Notes: generated by a model from the letters alone, not told the origin. 8,493 bases of DNA from Firmicutes bacterium UBA2296 (GCA_002345475.1 DDWC01000051.1:1-8493); one strand, 5' to 3'. Positions 1 to 7,183 are shown, numbered from the stretch's first letter. Numbers and translations are program-made.

Positions 1-1719
1 GAGGAGTTTTCCTCTCTTAATCATGACTACTTTTCCGGCAAGGTAGCCGATGTTTACGCCATGTACGAGAAAGCGCTGAAAGCCAATTCGGCGCTGGATT
101 TCGACGACTTGCTGCTCTATACTGTGCGCCTGTTTGCTGCAGCTCCTGACGTGCTGGATTTTTACCAGCGCAAGTTTCAGCATATATTGGTGGATGAGTA
201 CCAGGATACAAACATGGCACAGTACATCATTGTACGCGAACTGGCCAAGCGCAACCGCAACATATGTGTTGTAGGGGATGACGACCAGAGTATATACGCA
301 TGGCGAGGAGCAACAGTGCGCAATATACTGGAGTTTGAAAAGGACTACCCCGAGGCTAAGGTCTTCAAGCTGGAACAGAACTATCGCAGTAGCAAGAATA
401 TCCTGCAGGCGGCAAACAGCGTAATCGCTCAGAACGTGTCGCGCAAAGACAAGACCTTGTGGACGGAAAACGCCGAGGGGGAACCCGTCACGGTATTTTC
501 TGCCGGCAGCGAACAGGAAGAGGCCTATTTTGTAGCCTACACCATTGCCGAGGAGCTGCTCTCGGGGGGCAGATACAGTTTTGCTGACTGTGCAGTCCTG
601 TACCGCATTCATGCTCAATCCCGGGCTATCGAGGAAGCTTTCATGAGGTTTGATATCCCGTACCGCATCATTGGTGGGCACCGTTTCTACGACAGACGCG
701 AGATAAAGGACCTCATTGCCTACTTAAGAGTCTTGCTTAACAGCGATGACGAACTGAGTCTGCGCAGAATTCTCAACGTTCCGCGGCGCGGTCTTGGCGA
801 TGTCTCCATTGCCCATCTGGCTACCTTCGCTGCGGAACAGGGCATTAGCCTCTACGCAGCGGCAGGTCGGGCTATTCAGTGCGATCAGCTGCGGGTGCAG
901 GCCATAAACCAGTTCACCGCTTTCCACCAGCTTGTGGAAAGCATGCGGCAGAAAATCGGGGAGACAGAGCTGCCTGATCTTGTGGAGCATGTCCTGGAAG
1001 TGTCAGGATTGCTCGGTGAGGCCAGAAAAAGTGATGACGATGAAGCATCGTCCCGCGTGGAAAATATGCAGGAGTTCATCTCTGTGGCCAAGGACTTTGC
1101 CGATTCTTCACCCGAGGCTGACCTGGCTGACTTCCTGGGCTCAGTATCTCTCGTGACTCAGGGTGATGATGACGAGGGTAGCGAAGCCAGTGGCAGGGTC
1201 ACCTTGATGAGCCTTCATTCGGCCAAGGGACTTGAGTTCCCCGTAGTATTTCTTGTTGGTATGGAGGAGGGTCTCTTCCCCCACTCCCGCACTCTGGATT
1301 CCGCCGAAGAACTGGAGGAGGAGAGACGCCTTTGCTATGTTGGTCTCACCAGAGCCATGGAAAAACTCTATATTAGCCATGCCCATATGCGCATGATCTT
1401 TGGCAGAACATCTGCCAATGCGCCTTCCCGGTTCTTGCGCGAGCTTCCGAAAGAGTGTGTTTCACAGCGAGGAGAACGTCGGGAGACAGCTAAGACCAGC
1501 TCCTGGGAGAGGAAGACGCCCGCAGCGTTGCCAAAGGAGGACCGCGCGGGCATAAGCTTCTCGCCAGCCGACAAAGTCACGCATCCCAAGTTCGGTGAAG
1601 GCACCGTAGTGAGTGTAAGCACAGCCACAGGGAGCGTTCAGGTGACAGTGGCCTTCCTGCCGCCCCACGGCATCAGGACTCTGGCCCTGGAATATGCGCC
1701 GCTGAAAAAAAAGGAATAG
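1..1719 (+). CDS. pcrA: ATP-dependent DNA helicase PcrA (UvrD/Rep family, SF1), 5'-truncated by window edge
   Basis: The reading frame is open from base 1, so this is the last 572 residues of a longer protein; by alignment from memory to PcrA (about 720-740 aa) roughly 160 N-terminal residues, including Walker A, lie upstream. PcrA is a cytoplasmic 3'-5' superfamily 1 helicase used in repair, rolling-circle replication and clearing RNA polymerase or recombinase from DNA. Visible motifs, numbered from the window start: motif II VDEYQDTN (64-71), motif III GDDDQSIYAWRGA (92-104), motif IV LEQNYRS (124-130), motif V with LHSAKGLEFPVVF (about 400-418) followed by GMEEGLFPH, and motif VI EEERRLCYVGLTRA (439-452). 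The tail (from about 521) carries the KVTHPKFGEGTVV segment typical of the PcrA Tudor-like C-terminal domain that contacts RNA polymerase. This tail and the adjacent ligA favour PcrA over Rep or UvrD2. All visible motifs are intact. ligA follows 26 bp after the TAG stop, so the two are likely one transcript. Confidence 0.96.
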   Translation, partial: EEFSSLNHDYFSGKVADVYAMYEKALKANSALDFDDLLLYTVRLFAAAPDVLDFYQRKFQHILVDEYQDTNMAQYIIVRELAKRNRNICVVGDDDQSIYAWRGATVRNILEFEKDYPEAKVFKLEQNYRSSKNILQAANSVIAQNVSRKDKTLWTENAEGEPVTVFSAGSEQEEAYFVAYTIAEELLSGGRYSFADCAVLYRIHAQSRAIEEAFMRFDIPYRIIGGHRFYDRREIKDLIAYLRVLLNSDDELSLRRILNVPRRGLGDVSIAHLATFAAEQGISLYAAAGRAIQCDQLRVQAINQFTAFHQLVESMRQKIGETELPDLVEHVLEVSGLLGEARKSDDDEASSRVENMQEFISVAKDFADSSPEADLADFLGSVSLVTQGDDDEGSEASGRVTLMSLHSAKGLEFPVVFLVGMEEGLFPHSRTLDSAEELEEERRLCYVGLTRAMEKLYISHAHMRMIFGRTSANAPSRFLRELPKECVSQRGERRETAKTSSWERKTPAALPKEDRAGISFSPADKVTHPKFGEGTVVSVSTATGSVQVTVAFLPPHGIRTLALEYAPLKKKE

Positions 1720-1745
1720 TCTCTAGTCACATTGGGAGGTGCACC

Positions 1746-3731
1746 ATGGGAGACATCAAGACCAGGATAGAAGAACTGAGGGCCAGAATCAGGAGCCACG
1801 ACCTGCATTACTACGTCCATGACAACCCCACCATCCCTGACACCGAGTACGACGCTCTTATGCGCGAGTTGCGTTCGTTAGAGGAGGCAAACCCTGGTTT
1901 GATCGCGCCGGACTCGCCCACGCAGCGGGTGGCTCCTGCTCCCCTTGCCTCCTTTGCACAGGTGAGGCACCACATTCCTTTGCTCAGTCTGTCTAACGTG
2001 ACAAACAGGGCCGAGCTGGAAGACTTTGATCGCAGAGTGCGTCTGGGGTACGGCGGTGACGTGGAGTATGTGGTGGAACTGAAAGTGGACGGTTTAGCCG
2101 TGGCCTTGACCTATGTTGACGGTGTATTTGTGCAGGGAGCAACCAGAGGCGATGGAGAAGTAGGCGAGGACATCACGCAGAATTTGCGCACTATCCCGTC
2201 CTTGCCCTTGCGCCTGACCAGACCTCTTAGTGTCGAAGTGCGCGGTGAGGCCTATATGTCAAAGCAGGCCTTTGCCGACCTGAACCAGATCCGCCAGGAC
2301 AGGGGATTGCAGACATTTGCCAACCCCCGCAACGCTGCGGCAGGATCGCTCAGACAACTTGACCCCGCCGCCGTCGCCGAACGTAAGCTGCACCTTGTGG
2401 CCTACGCCGCAGCCGGCGCGCAGGGCTTAGGTTTATCCTGTCAAAGTGAAGCTCTCGCTCTCCTTGAGGAAATGGGGTTTGCCGTCAGCAAAGAGCGCTC
2501 AGTATGCAGCACTATTGATGAGGTTTATGAGCTGTGTCTAACGTACCGGGATCTGCGCCACAGTCTGCCCTTTGAGATTGATGGCATGGTCATCAAACTT
2601 AATGATTTTGAAGGGCAGAGGCAACTTGGCGCCACGGCGAAAAGTCCGCGATGGGCCGTGGCTTACAAATTTCCGGCGGAAGTGTCAATTACGAGGCTTC
2701 TCAATATCGAAGTGACCGTCAGCAGGACGGGGTCTCTCAATCCGACGGCCGTGCTGGAACCCGTGGCTCTTGCTGGGACGATGGTGAGCCGGGCTTCTCT
2801 CCACAACGCTGATCTTATAGCCGCGAAGGACATCCGCGTGGGAGATTATGTTTACGTGCAAAAAGCAGGCGATATAATCCCCGAAGTAATAGGTCCGGTG
2901 ACAGAGAGGCGAACAGGCTCGGAGCTCCCCTTTGTGTATCCGTCCAGTTGCCCCGAGTGCGGCACAGAGGTGGTGCGACGTCAGGAAGAGGTAGCCTGGA
3001 GGTGTCCTAATCCTTTATGCCCGGCGAAACAGCGGGAGAAGATCATCCATTTTGTCAGTAAAGCCGGCATGGATATAGAGGGGTTGGGAGAATCACTGGT
3101 CGTACTGCTGGTTTCATCCGGGCTGGTAACTACAGTCGCCGATCTTTACCGGATGCCCAGGAATGAATTACTCAATCTCCCCCGGTTCGCCGCAAAGTCG
3201 GTGGACAACCTGCTTCTGTCGCTGGAGAAGAGCAAAGAAGAGGGCCTGGAGAGACTGCTGGCAGCCCTGGGCATACCCATGGTGGGAGAGAGGGCCGCAC
3301 AGACTCTGGCGCGGGAATACGGAACTCTGGAACGTTTTCGTGCAGCTACCTATGATGAGCTGGTTGCCCTGCCGGAGATCGGCACCAAGATGGCCGCAGG
3401 AATTGTAGATTATCTCGCCGACAAGGCGAATGCTCTCCTTCTGGATGACCTTATTGGACTTGGACTCAATCTGGAATATAGACAGTCCGCTGTGGGCGAT
3501 AGTCTGGCGGGCAAGAGCTTTGTCATAACAGGGACCTTGCCCGGCATCAGCCGCGAGGAGGCAGCGCGGCTCATTGCCTCACACGGAGGAGTGGTAAGTG
3601 GCACGGTGAGCGCCCGGACAGATTTCCTGCTGGCGGGGGATAAGGCCGGCAGTAAACTTGATAAGGCGACTAAGCTGGGGGTTGAGGTCATTGACCTGGC
3701 GGGACTACGACGACTGATAAAAAATGACTGA
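1746..3731 (+). CDS. ligA: NAD-dependent DNA ligase LigA, complete
   Basis: This 661-residue protein is close to the usual LigA length of about 670. It seals nicks between Okazaki fragments and after repair, using NAD+ to adenylate itself. Domain order is complete. Domain Ia has HYYVHDNP (20-28) and the PDTEYD segment (31-36), which bind NMN. The adenylation domain has KVDG with the nucleophile lysine at 113, RGDGEVGEDIT (134-143), EVRGEAYM (164-171), FANPRNAAAGSLRQLD (191-206), IDGMVIK (278-284) and PRWAVAYKFP (301-310). The OB fold follows; its usual VGRTG motif reads VSRTG here (325-329), a mild variant. A four-cysteine zinc finger uses C402, C405, C420 and C425. Helix-hairpin-helix repeats span about 440-580 and a BRCT domain with GKSFVITGTL spans about 585-661. 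The ATG has a strong GGGAGGTG Shine-Dalgarno (1734-1741), with 6 nt between GGAGG and ATG. It probably shares the pcrA transcript, and a large hairpin follows the TGA. Confidence 0.98.
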   Translation: MGDIKTRIEELRARIRSHDLHYYVHDNPTIPDTEYDALMRELRSLEEANPGLIAPDSPTQRVAPAPLASFAQVRHHIPLLSLSNVTNRAELEDFDRRVRLGYGGDVEYVVELKVDGLAVALTYVDGVFVQGATRGDGEVGEDITQNLRTIPSLPLRLTRPLSVEVRGEAYMSKQAFADLNQIRQDRGLQTFANPRNAAAGSLRQLDPAAVAERKLHLVAYAAAGAQGLGLSCQSEALALLEEMGFAVSKERSVCSTIDEVYELCLTYRDLRHSLPFEIDGMVIKLNDFEGQRQLGATAKSPRWAVAYKFPAEVSITRLLNIEVTVSRTGSLNPTAVLEPVALAGTMVSRASLHNADLIAAKDIRVGDYVYVQKAGDIIPEVIGPVTERRTGSELPFVYPSSCPECGTEVVRRQEEVAWRCPNPLCPAKQREKIIHFVSKAGMDIEGLGESLVVLLVSSGLVTTVADLYRMPRNELLNLPRFAAKSVDNLLLSLEKSKEEGLERLLAALGIPMVGERAAQTLAREYGTLERFRAATYDELVALPEIGTKMAAGIVDYLADKANALLLDDLIGLGLNLEYRQSAVGDSLAGKSFVITGTLPGISREEAARLIASHGGVVSGTVSARTDFLLAGDKAGSKLDKATKLGVEVIDLAGLRRLIKND

Positions 3732-3744
3732 GGTATAGATAGCC

Positions 3745-3785
3745 AGAGATCCCGCTTCCCGGGTGGCCCGGGAAGCGGGATCTCT
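3745..3785. terminator. Perfect 19-bp hairpin between convergent genes, probable bidirectional terminator
   Basis: The arms 3745-3763 and 3767-3785 are exact reverse complements around a TGG loop, with a GC-rich core of CCCGGG on each side of the loop. The structure lies 13 bp after the ligA stop and 14 bp beyond the stop of the convergent DUF4349 gene, so it can act on both strands. There is no T-tract directly after either arm. Six-base T runs occur only about 17 nt downstream on the + strand (3803-3808) and about 20 nt downstream on the minus strand (3724-3719). It may therefore act as an mRNA 3'-end stabiliser or an atypical terminator; the position argues for transcript-end formation. 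Confidence 0.65.
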
Positions 3786-3799
3786 CTGCGGACTGACCT

Positions 3800-4645
3800 C
3801 TATTTTTTCCTGCGCACCCTGCGCAACAGCAGCAGAAGACCATAAAGGACCAGCGCCAGAATTGGCAAGATAGGCAGCATACTCACCACAAAGACGAGTG
3901 TGCCGGCGACCAGGTCGACGAACAGGTTGATGCCGTCGCGGAAGGCGTTGCCGAGCCTTCTGCCCAGGCCAGCAAAGCCCTTAAGCTCCGGCTCCACAGT
4001 CCCGACTTCCTGCTGAATGGTGAGTGTCAGAGTAGCATAGTCGATCCGATTATCCAGAAATCGCATTCTGCCGGTGGTCTGCTCAATACTTACGCGAACA
4101 CGGCTCAGGTTGGCTTCCACCTTGAGGAAATCATCCATAGTCACAGCCATTTTCAGTAGCTCCAGCAGGCGTTCTTCTTCCTGATGTAATACTCGCAGCC
4201 GCGCATCGAGATCCAGATATTCCTCGGTCACATCCTGCTCACTGGTGCGGATAGTGCGCACTTTTCCTAGGGCTGAGAACTCGGCTATCGCTTCCTCGAA
4301 GCGTCCGGAAGGTATGCGCAGAGTGAACTCCCAGTATTGGTTGCTACCGATGGCATTGGAGTAGGACTGCTGGATGAAGCCTCCCTGTTCCGTGAGGATT
4401 CTCCGTACCGCCTCTTCCGCGGCATTAAGGTTGTCGACGGTTAGGCTGAGACTGCCGGTGGATATTACTTTGCGCTCATCCTCGCTGTCTGTGAAACCTG
4501 AATCAGGCGATCTCGGAGCGCTGTCCCCGGACATTTCCGGAGCCTGGGGCATTATACTTTTGTAGCTGCCGCTGCTGCCGCTCAAGGCCATAACCAAAAT
4601 CAGTATCAGGACCAACCACGTGCTCATGCGTCGCTTATGCATCAT
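3800..4645 (-). CDS. DUF4349 domain membrane-anchored protein with serine-substituted lipobox
   Basis: The 281-residue protein fits the DUF4349 family, whose members are extracytoplasmic proteins of unknown function, often lipoproteins. The N-terminus has a basic start (HKRR) and a hydrophobic stretch (10-21), then LSGS at 21-24, where a lipobox would read LSGC. A Ser/Pro-rich linker (about 25-55) leads to the folded domain with KVISTGSLSLTV (59-70), FTLRIPSGRFEEAI (107-120) and DVTEEYLDLDARL (138-150). A probable coiled coil spans about 141-197. A long hydrophobic segment (about 242-274) with basic tail RRVRRKK would anchor the C-terminus, placing the domain outside the membrane. I chose ATG at 4645 (ATG at 4642 is equally possible) because the Shine-Dalgarno AAGGGAG ends at 4651; the in-frame GTG at 4651-4649 overlaps that site and is unlikely. 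It is convergent with ligA and divergent from the MFS gene. Family assignment is confident; function is unknown. Confidence 0.88.
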   Translation of the reverse strand: MMHKRRMSTWLVLILILVMALSGSSGSYKSIMPQAPEMSGDSAPRSPDSGFTDSEDERKVISTGSLSLTVDNLNAAEEAVRRILTEQGGFIQQSYSNAIGSNQYWEFTLRIPSGRFEEAIAEFSALGKVRTIRTSEQDVTEEYLDLDARLRVLHQEEERLLELLKMAVTMDDFLKVEANLSRVRVSIEQTTGRMRFLDNRIDYATLTLTIQQEVGTVEPELKGFAGLGRRLGNAFRDGINLFVDLVAGTLVFVVSMLPILPILALVLYGLLLLLRRVRRKK

Positions 4646-4650
4646 GACCA

Positions 4651-4657
4651 CTCCCTT
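4651..4657 (-). promoter_or_regulatory. Ribosome binding site that decides the DUF4349 start
   Basis: On the minus strand the sequence reads AAGGGAG followed by TGGTC and two consecutive ATG codons. Spacing from AGGGAG is 5 nt to the ATG at 4645 and 8 nt to the ATG at 4642. A GTG start at 4651 would use the last base of this site as its first base, so it is excluded. Confidence 0.7.
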
Positions 4658-4669
4658 CTATCTTCATCT

Positions 4670-4697
4670 ATCATAACTGACGCTTATTGCCTGGCAT
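4670..4697 (-). promoter_or_regulatory. Candidate sigma-A promoter for the DUF4349 gene
   Basis: On the minus strand a -10-like TATGAT (4675-4670, five of six consensus matches) lies 16 bp from a -35-like ATGCCA (4697-4692, four of six). Transcription would start near 4663, leaving a leader of about 18 nt that still holds the ribosome binding site. This is by eye only. Confidence 0.35.
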
Positions 4698-4743
4698 AGT
4701 TCCCATTGCGCGGTCGCAGCATCTTTGAGAAGAAATCTTTACC

Positions 4744-4772
4744 TTGCTCTCTGACCCGCCGGGGCATAATAT
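4744..4772 (+). promoter_or_regulatory. Weak candidate promoter for the MFS transporter gene
   Basis: TTGCTC (4744-4749) and TAATAT (4767-4772) are separated by 17 bp, with three and four of six matches to the sigma-A boxes. The region has the only AT-rich patch upstream of the gene, and the -10 overlaps a small TAAT-ATC-ATTA dyad (4767-4777) that could be an operator or chance. A leader of about 45 nt would result. Confidence 0.22.
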
Positions 4773-4811
4773 CATTAAGGTCGCTATGTTGCACCAATTT
4801 TACAGATGAAC

Positions 4812-4820
4812 GGGAGGTGA
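4812..4820 (+). promoter_or_regulatory. Ribosome binding site that decides the MFS gene start
   Basis: GGGAGGTGA is a near-perfect match to the anti-Shine-Dalgarno. It lies 5 nt (from GGAGG) before ATG 4823 and 8 nt before ATG 4826. It fixes the start here rather than at the upstream in-frame TTG at 4706. Confidence 0.8.
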
Positions 4821-4822
4821 TC

Positions 4823-6064
4823 ATGATGCAGGAAATAATGCAATACGGAGCTCGCCTGCGCGGCTTCAGCAGGAACGCCAGAGTCTATTTGCTGGCCAAC
4901 TTTCTCGGCTCACTATACTATGGCGTATTCGGTGTGCTGGGTAACCTTTACTTTATGCAGGCCGGCCTGAGCGAGGGATTTCTCGGGACCATGATCTCTG
5001 TAGGCTCCCTGACCCGTGTCGCGTTTGCCGTGCCGGCCGGCTTGCTGAGCGATCGGATAGGGCGGCGTAATGCACTGTTTGTGGCTGCGGGCATCATTGC
5101 TGTGGCTGAAGCCATCATGATAACCTTCCCCACTCCCGTCACCGTTATTGTCGCCTTCGCCATGGCTAGCGCAGCCAGTACTATTATGATGGTCACAGGC
5201 TCGCCCTTCCTGACGGAAAACAGCACCAGGGAAGAACGTTCGCATCTCTTCAGCGTCAGTATGGCCTGCCATACCGTGAGTGGAGTCGGCGGCAGTGTTC
5301 TGGGCGGTCTGTTGCCGATAATCTGGGGAGGGGCATTGGGCCTCGCTGCGGACAGCTTCCTGGTTTACCGTATGACACTGTTTACAGCCCTGGTACTACT
5401 GGCCCTTTCAGTAATACCTTACTCTCGTATCAGGGAAGTACGGCAGGCAGTAGACAGGCCGAAGGCCTGGCCTCTGCGCCTGCATAACCCCAGGCTTACC
5501 GCCAAGCTCGCCTTGCCCGAACTACTCATGGGTCTTGGTGCCGGCATGTTTGTCCCTTTTCTTAATGTGTACTTTTCGCGGCACTTGTTTGCCAGCGCCG
5601 CACAGGTCGGATTTATCTTCTCAGCGATGAACCTGGTTACAACCGTGGCCGTGCTGTGGGCTCCCGTGCTGGGGATGAGACGTGGCAAGATTGGAGCCAC
5701 TGTGTTGACGCGGCTTTTGTCCATTCCGATTCTCCTCGTCATAGCCTTGACGGGCAACCTCTGGGTGGCAGCGGTGGCCGCATGGGTTCGCTCGGCTCTC
5801 ATGAACATGAGCAACCCGCTGATGGGTAGTTTCAGTATGGAAATCCTCAGTGCCAAGGAACGGGCCACCGTCAGCAGTATCCTCAATATGCTGTGGAGTC
5901 TGGGCTGGGGGCTCAGCGCAAAGCTGGCCGGACATATCATGCAGAACTACTCGTACACCATGCCCTACTATTTCACTGTGGTCCTTTATACGGCCAGCGC
6001 TTTGCTGCTGTATTACTTCTTCGGCCGGGATGAAAAGCAGCTCCTGGCAGCCGCAGGAGACTAA
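4823..6064 (+). CDS. Major facilitator superfamily (MFS) transporter, 12 membrane helices
   Basis: The 413-residue protein is almost entirely hydrophobic, with about 12 membrane segments, the normal size for an MFS permease. The first helix starts near residue 21 (VYLLANFLGS). The MFS signature motif A is clear between helices 2 and 3: GLLSDRIGRRNALF (73-86). A degenerate copy, LGMRRGKIG (283-291), sits at the equivalent place in the second half. A charged central loop (about 201-222) divides the two six-helix bundles, and the charged segment FLTENSTREERSHLF (129-143) lies in the first half. MFS proteins move small solutes using ion gradients; the drug-exporter-like look suggests efflux, but the substrate cannot be read from the sequence. 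It is divergent from the DUF4349 gene and is followed by a separate promoter, so it is probably monocistronic. An in-frame extension upstream to a TTG at 4706 is non-membranous, lacks a good ribosome site and was not used. Confidence 0.93.
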   Translation: MMQEIMQYGARLRGFSRNARVYLLANFLGSLYYGVFGVLGNLYFMQAGLSEGFLGTMISVGSLTRVAFAVPAGLLSDRIGRRNALFVAAGIIAVAEAIMITFPTPVTVIVAFAMASAASTIMMVTGSPFLTENSTREERSHLFSVSMACHTVSGVGGSVLGGLLPIIWGGALGLAADSFLVYRMTLFTALVLLALSVIPYSRIREVRQAVDRPKAWPLRLHNPRLTAKLALPELLMGLGAGMFVPFLNVYFSRHLFASAAQVGFIFSAMNLVTTVAVLWAPVLGMRRGKIGATVLTRLLSIPILLVIALTGNLWVAAVAAWVRSALMNMSNPLMGSFSMEILSAKERATVSSILNMLWSLGWGLSAKLAGHIMQNYSYTMPYYFTVVLYTASALLLYYFFGRDEKQLLAAAGD

Positions 6065-6071
6065 TCTCCTG
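6041..6071 (+). repeat. Repeat CTCCTG / CAGGAG / CTCCTG forming two alternative hairpins at the end of the MFS gene
   Basis: CTCCTGGCA occurs twice (6041-6049 and 6066-6074), with CAGGAGA (6054-6060) between the copies. The middle element can pair with the first copy (6 bp, 7-nt loop) or the second (7 bp, 4-nt loop CTAA that contains the TAA stop). No T-tract follows, so this is at best a weak mRNA 3'-end structure. Confidence 0.35.
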
Positions 6072-6073
6072 GC

Positions 6074-6102
6074 ATGGCAACCTTAAGCCCCCGTGGTATA
6101 AT
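6074..6102 (+). promoter_or_regulatory. Extended -10 sigma-A promoter for the GNAT-phosphatase gene
   Basis: A perfect TATAAT (6097-6102) is preceded by TGG, giving an extended -10 element, and lies 17 bp from a -35-like ATGGCA (6074-6079, four of six matches). Predicted transcription start is near 6109, only about 13 nt before the first in-frame ATG at 6122. It means the gene need not depend on MFS transcription. Confidence 0.65.
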
Positions 6103-6121
6103 TACCCTGTGAACAGGTATT

Positions 6122-7180
6122 ATGCGATGGGGGCTGATTTCCTTGCTGATTCAACTGGAGGCTTTGAAGTTTCGTGACAAGCAGGTACTGCGCAATCTCA
6201 TGGAGCTGAACATGCACGACCAGAGTGAATACGATGGCTATAACATAAACGACCACGGTCTGTATGACTACCGTTACATCGATCATTATCATACGGATCA
6301 GGACCGCAAGGCCTTCTTTATCAAGGTTGGCGGCCGGCTGGCCGGATTTGTGCTGTTGCGCCTCAGGGAAGAACACAACTCCCTGGCCGAGTTCTTTGTG
6401 CTACGCCGGTTCCGCCGCCACGGTGTGGGGCGTCGGGTGGCAGAACGGATCTTTGAGCTTTACCCCGGGCAGTGGCAGGTCAGCCAGTTTGAGACCAATC
6501 TGCCGGCGCAGGCTTTCTGGCGCAGGTTCCTGGCGCAGTATACTCGAGGCTCATATAACGAGGAGCTTGGTCCCGATGAGGACTTCCCGTATTTCTCGGG
6601 GCCTTTTCAGCGTTTCGTTGTCCCAGAGACTACCCGCGTATACCTGGTGCGGCACGCGCATTCCGATCCCAGCCCTGACGAAGAGGGCCGTCCATTGTCT
6701 CTCCGGGGGGAGGGCGATCTGGTCAGAGTGCAGGAAATCATGGCGGCGGAGTTCATTGACCGGGTCTACTCAAGCCCTTACAGACGCGCGGTGCAGACCG
6801 TACAGGGAGTGGCGGCCATTTTCGAGAAAGAAGTTCTGCTTCGTGATGGATTTCGCGAGCGACAGTTGGCCCAGAGCCCAGAGCTGTACGGTCCGGTAGA
6901 AGTAAAGCGAGCCTGGGCGGACGAAGATTTTTGTTTGCCCGGCGGCGAGAGCAACCGTACCGCCGCCAGACGTGGTATGGCGGCTCTGCAGGAAGTGATC
7001 AGAGAAAATCGCGGCAAGCGCGTGGCAGTAGGCATCCATGGGACTATTATGACCCTTATCATGAGGGAGTTAGATGGCAGGTTTGACTACGAGTTTTCCC
7101 GCAACCTCTCGACGCCCGACGTCTACCTCCTGACTTTTCACAACGGCTTGTTCGCCCACGCGCAGCGCATATGGTCATAG
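6122..7180 (+). CDS. Fusion protein: N-terminal GNAT acetyltransferase-like domain plus C-terminal histidine phosphatase domain
   Basis: One uninterrupted 352-residue frame joins two enzyme-type domains. Residues about 13-145 resemble a COG5628-type GNAT: MHDQSEYDGYNINDHGLYDY (31-50), FFIKVGGRLAGFVLL (65-79), then the acetyl-CoA loop RRHGVG (98-103) and the late-strand NLPAQAFWRRF (126-136). Residues about 172-352 form a phosphoglycerate mutase-like phosphatase of the COG0406 type: VRHAHSDPS (176-184) with nucleophile H178, VYSSPYRRAVQT (215-226) with a phosphate-binding arginine, E246 in RERQLA as probable acid, LPGGES (272-277) and GIHGT (304-308) with H306. All core catalytic residues of the phosphatase are present. 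Substrates of both halves are unknown; a cytoplasmic small-molecule role is inferred. The ATG start at 6122 has only a weak AGG site; a TTG at 6164 has GGAGG but just 2 nt of spacing, so the start is uncertain. The gene has its own promoter and terminator. Confidence 0.87.
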   Translation: MRWGLISLLIQLEALKFRDKQVLRNLMELNMHDQSEYDGYNINDHGLYDYRYIDHYHTDQDRKAFFIKVGGRLAGFVLLRLREEHNSLAEFFVLRRFRRHGVGRRVAERIFELYPGQWQVSQFETNLPAQAFWRRFLAQYTRGSYNEELGPDEDFPYFSGPFQRFVVPETTRVYLVRHAHSDPSPDEEGRPLSLRGEGDLVRVQEIMAAEFIDRVYSSPYRRAVQTVQGVAAIFEKEVLLRDGFRERQLAQSPELYGPVEVKRAWADEDFCLPGGESNRTAARRGMAALQEVIRENRGKRVAVGIHGTIMTLIMRELDGRFDYEFSRNLSTPDVYLLTFHNGLFAHAQRIWS

Positions 7181-7183
7181 GAT

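Noticed and set aside
2718..2734. VSRTG in LigA in place of the usual VGRTG.
   Set aside because: It is a single mild substitution in an otherwise complete ligase; it gives no sign of loss of function.
3410..3691. A minus-strand frame opposite the helix-hairpin-helix and BRCT parts of ligA.
   Set aside because: It is low-complexity, rich in Ser, Ala, Arg and Leu, and antisense to conserved ligase sequence.
4706..4822. N-terminal extension of the MFS protein from an in-frame TTG.
   Set aside because: The extra 39 residues are not membrane-like, the TTG lacks a good ribosome site, and an excellent one precedes ATG 4823. The candidate promoter also lies inside this stretch.
5419..5940. A 173-codon open frame on the minus strand inside the MFS gene.
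   Set aside because: It is wholly antisense to a gene with clear MFS motifs, has no recognisable domain, and reflects codon bias of the + strand gene.
6264..6899. A 211-codon + strand frame overlapping the GNAT-phosphatase gene.
   Set aside because: It is a shifted-frame shadow: composition is rich in Ser, Arg and Trp without any family motif, while the other frame shows two intact domains.
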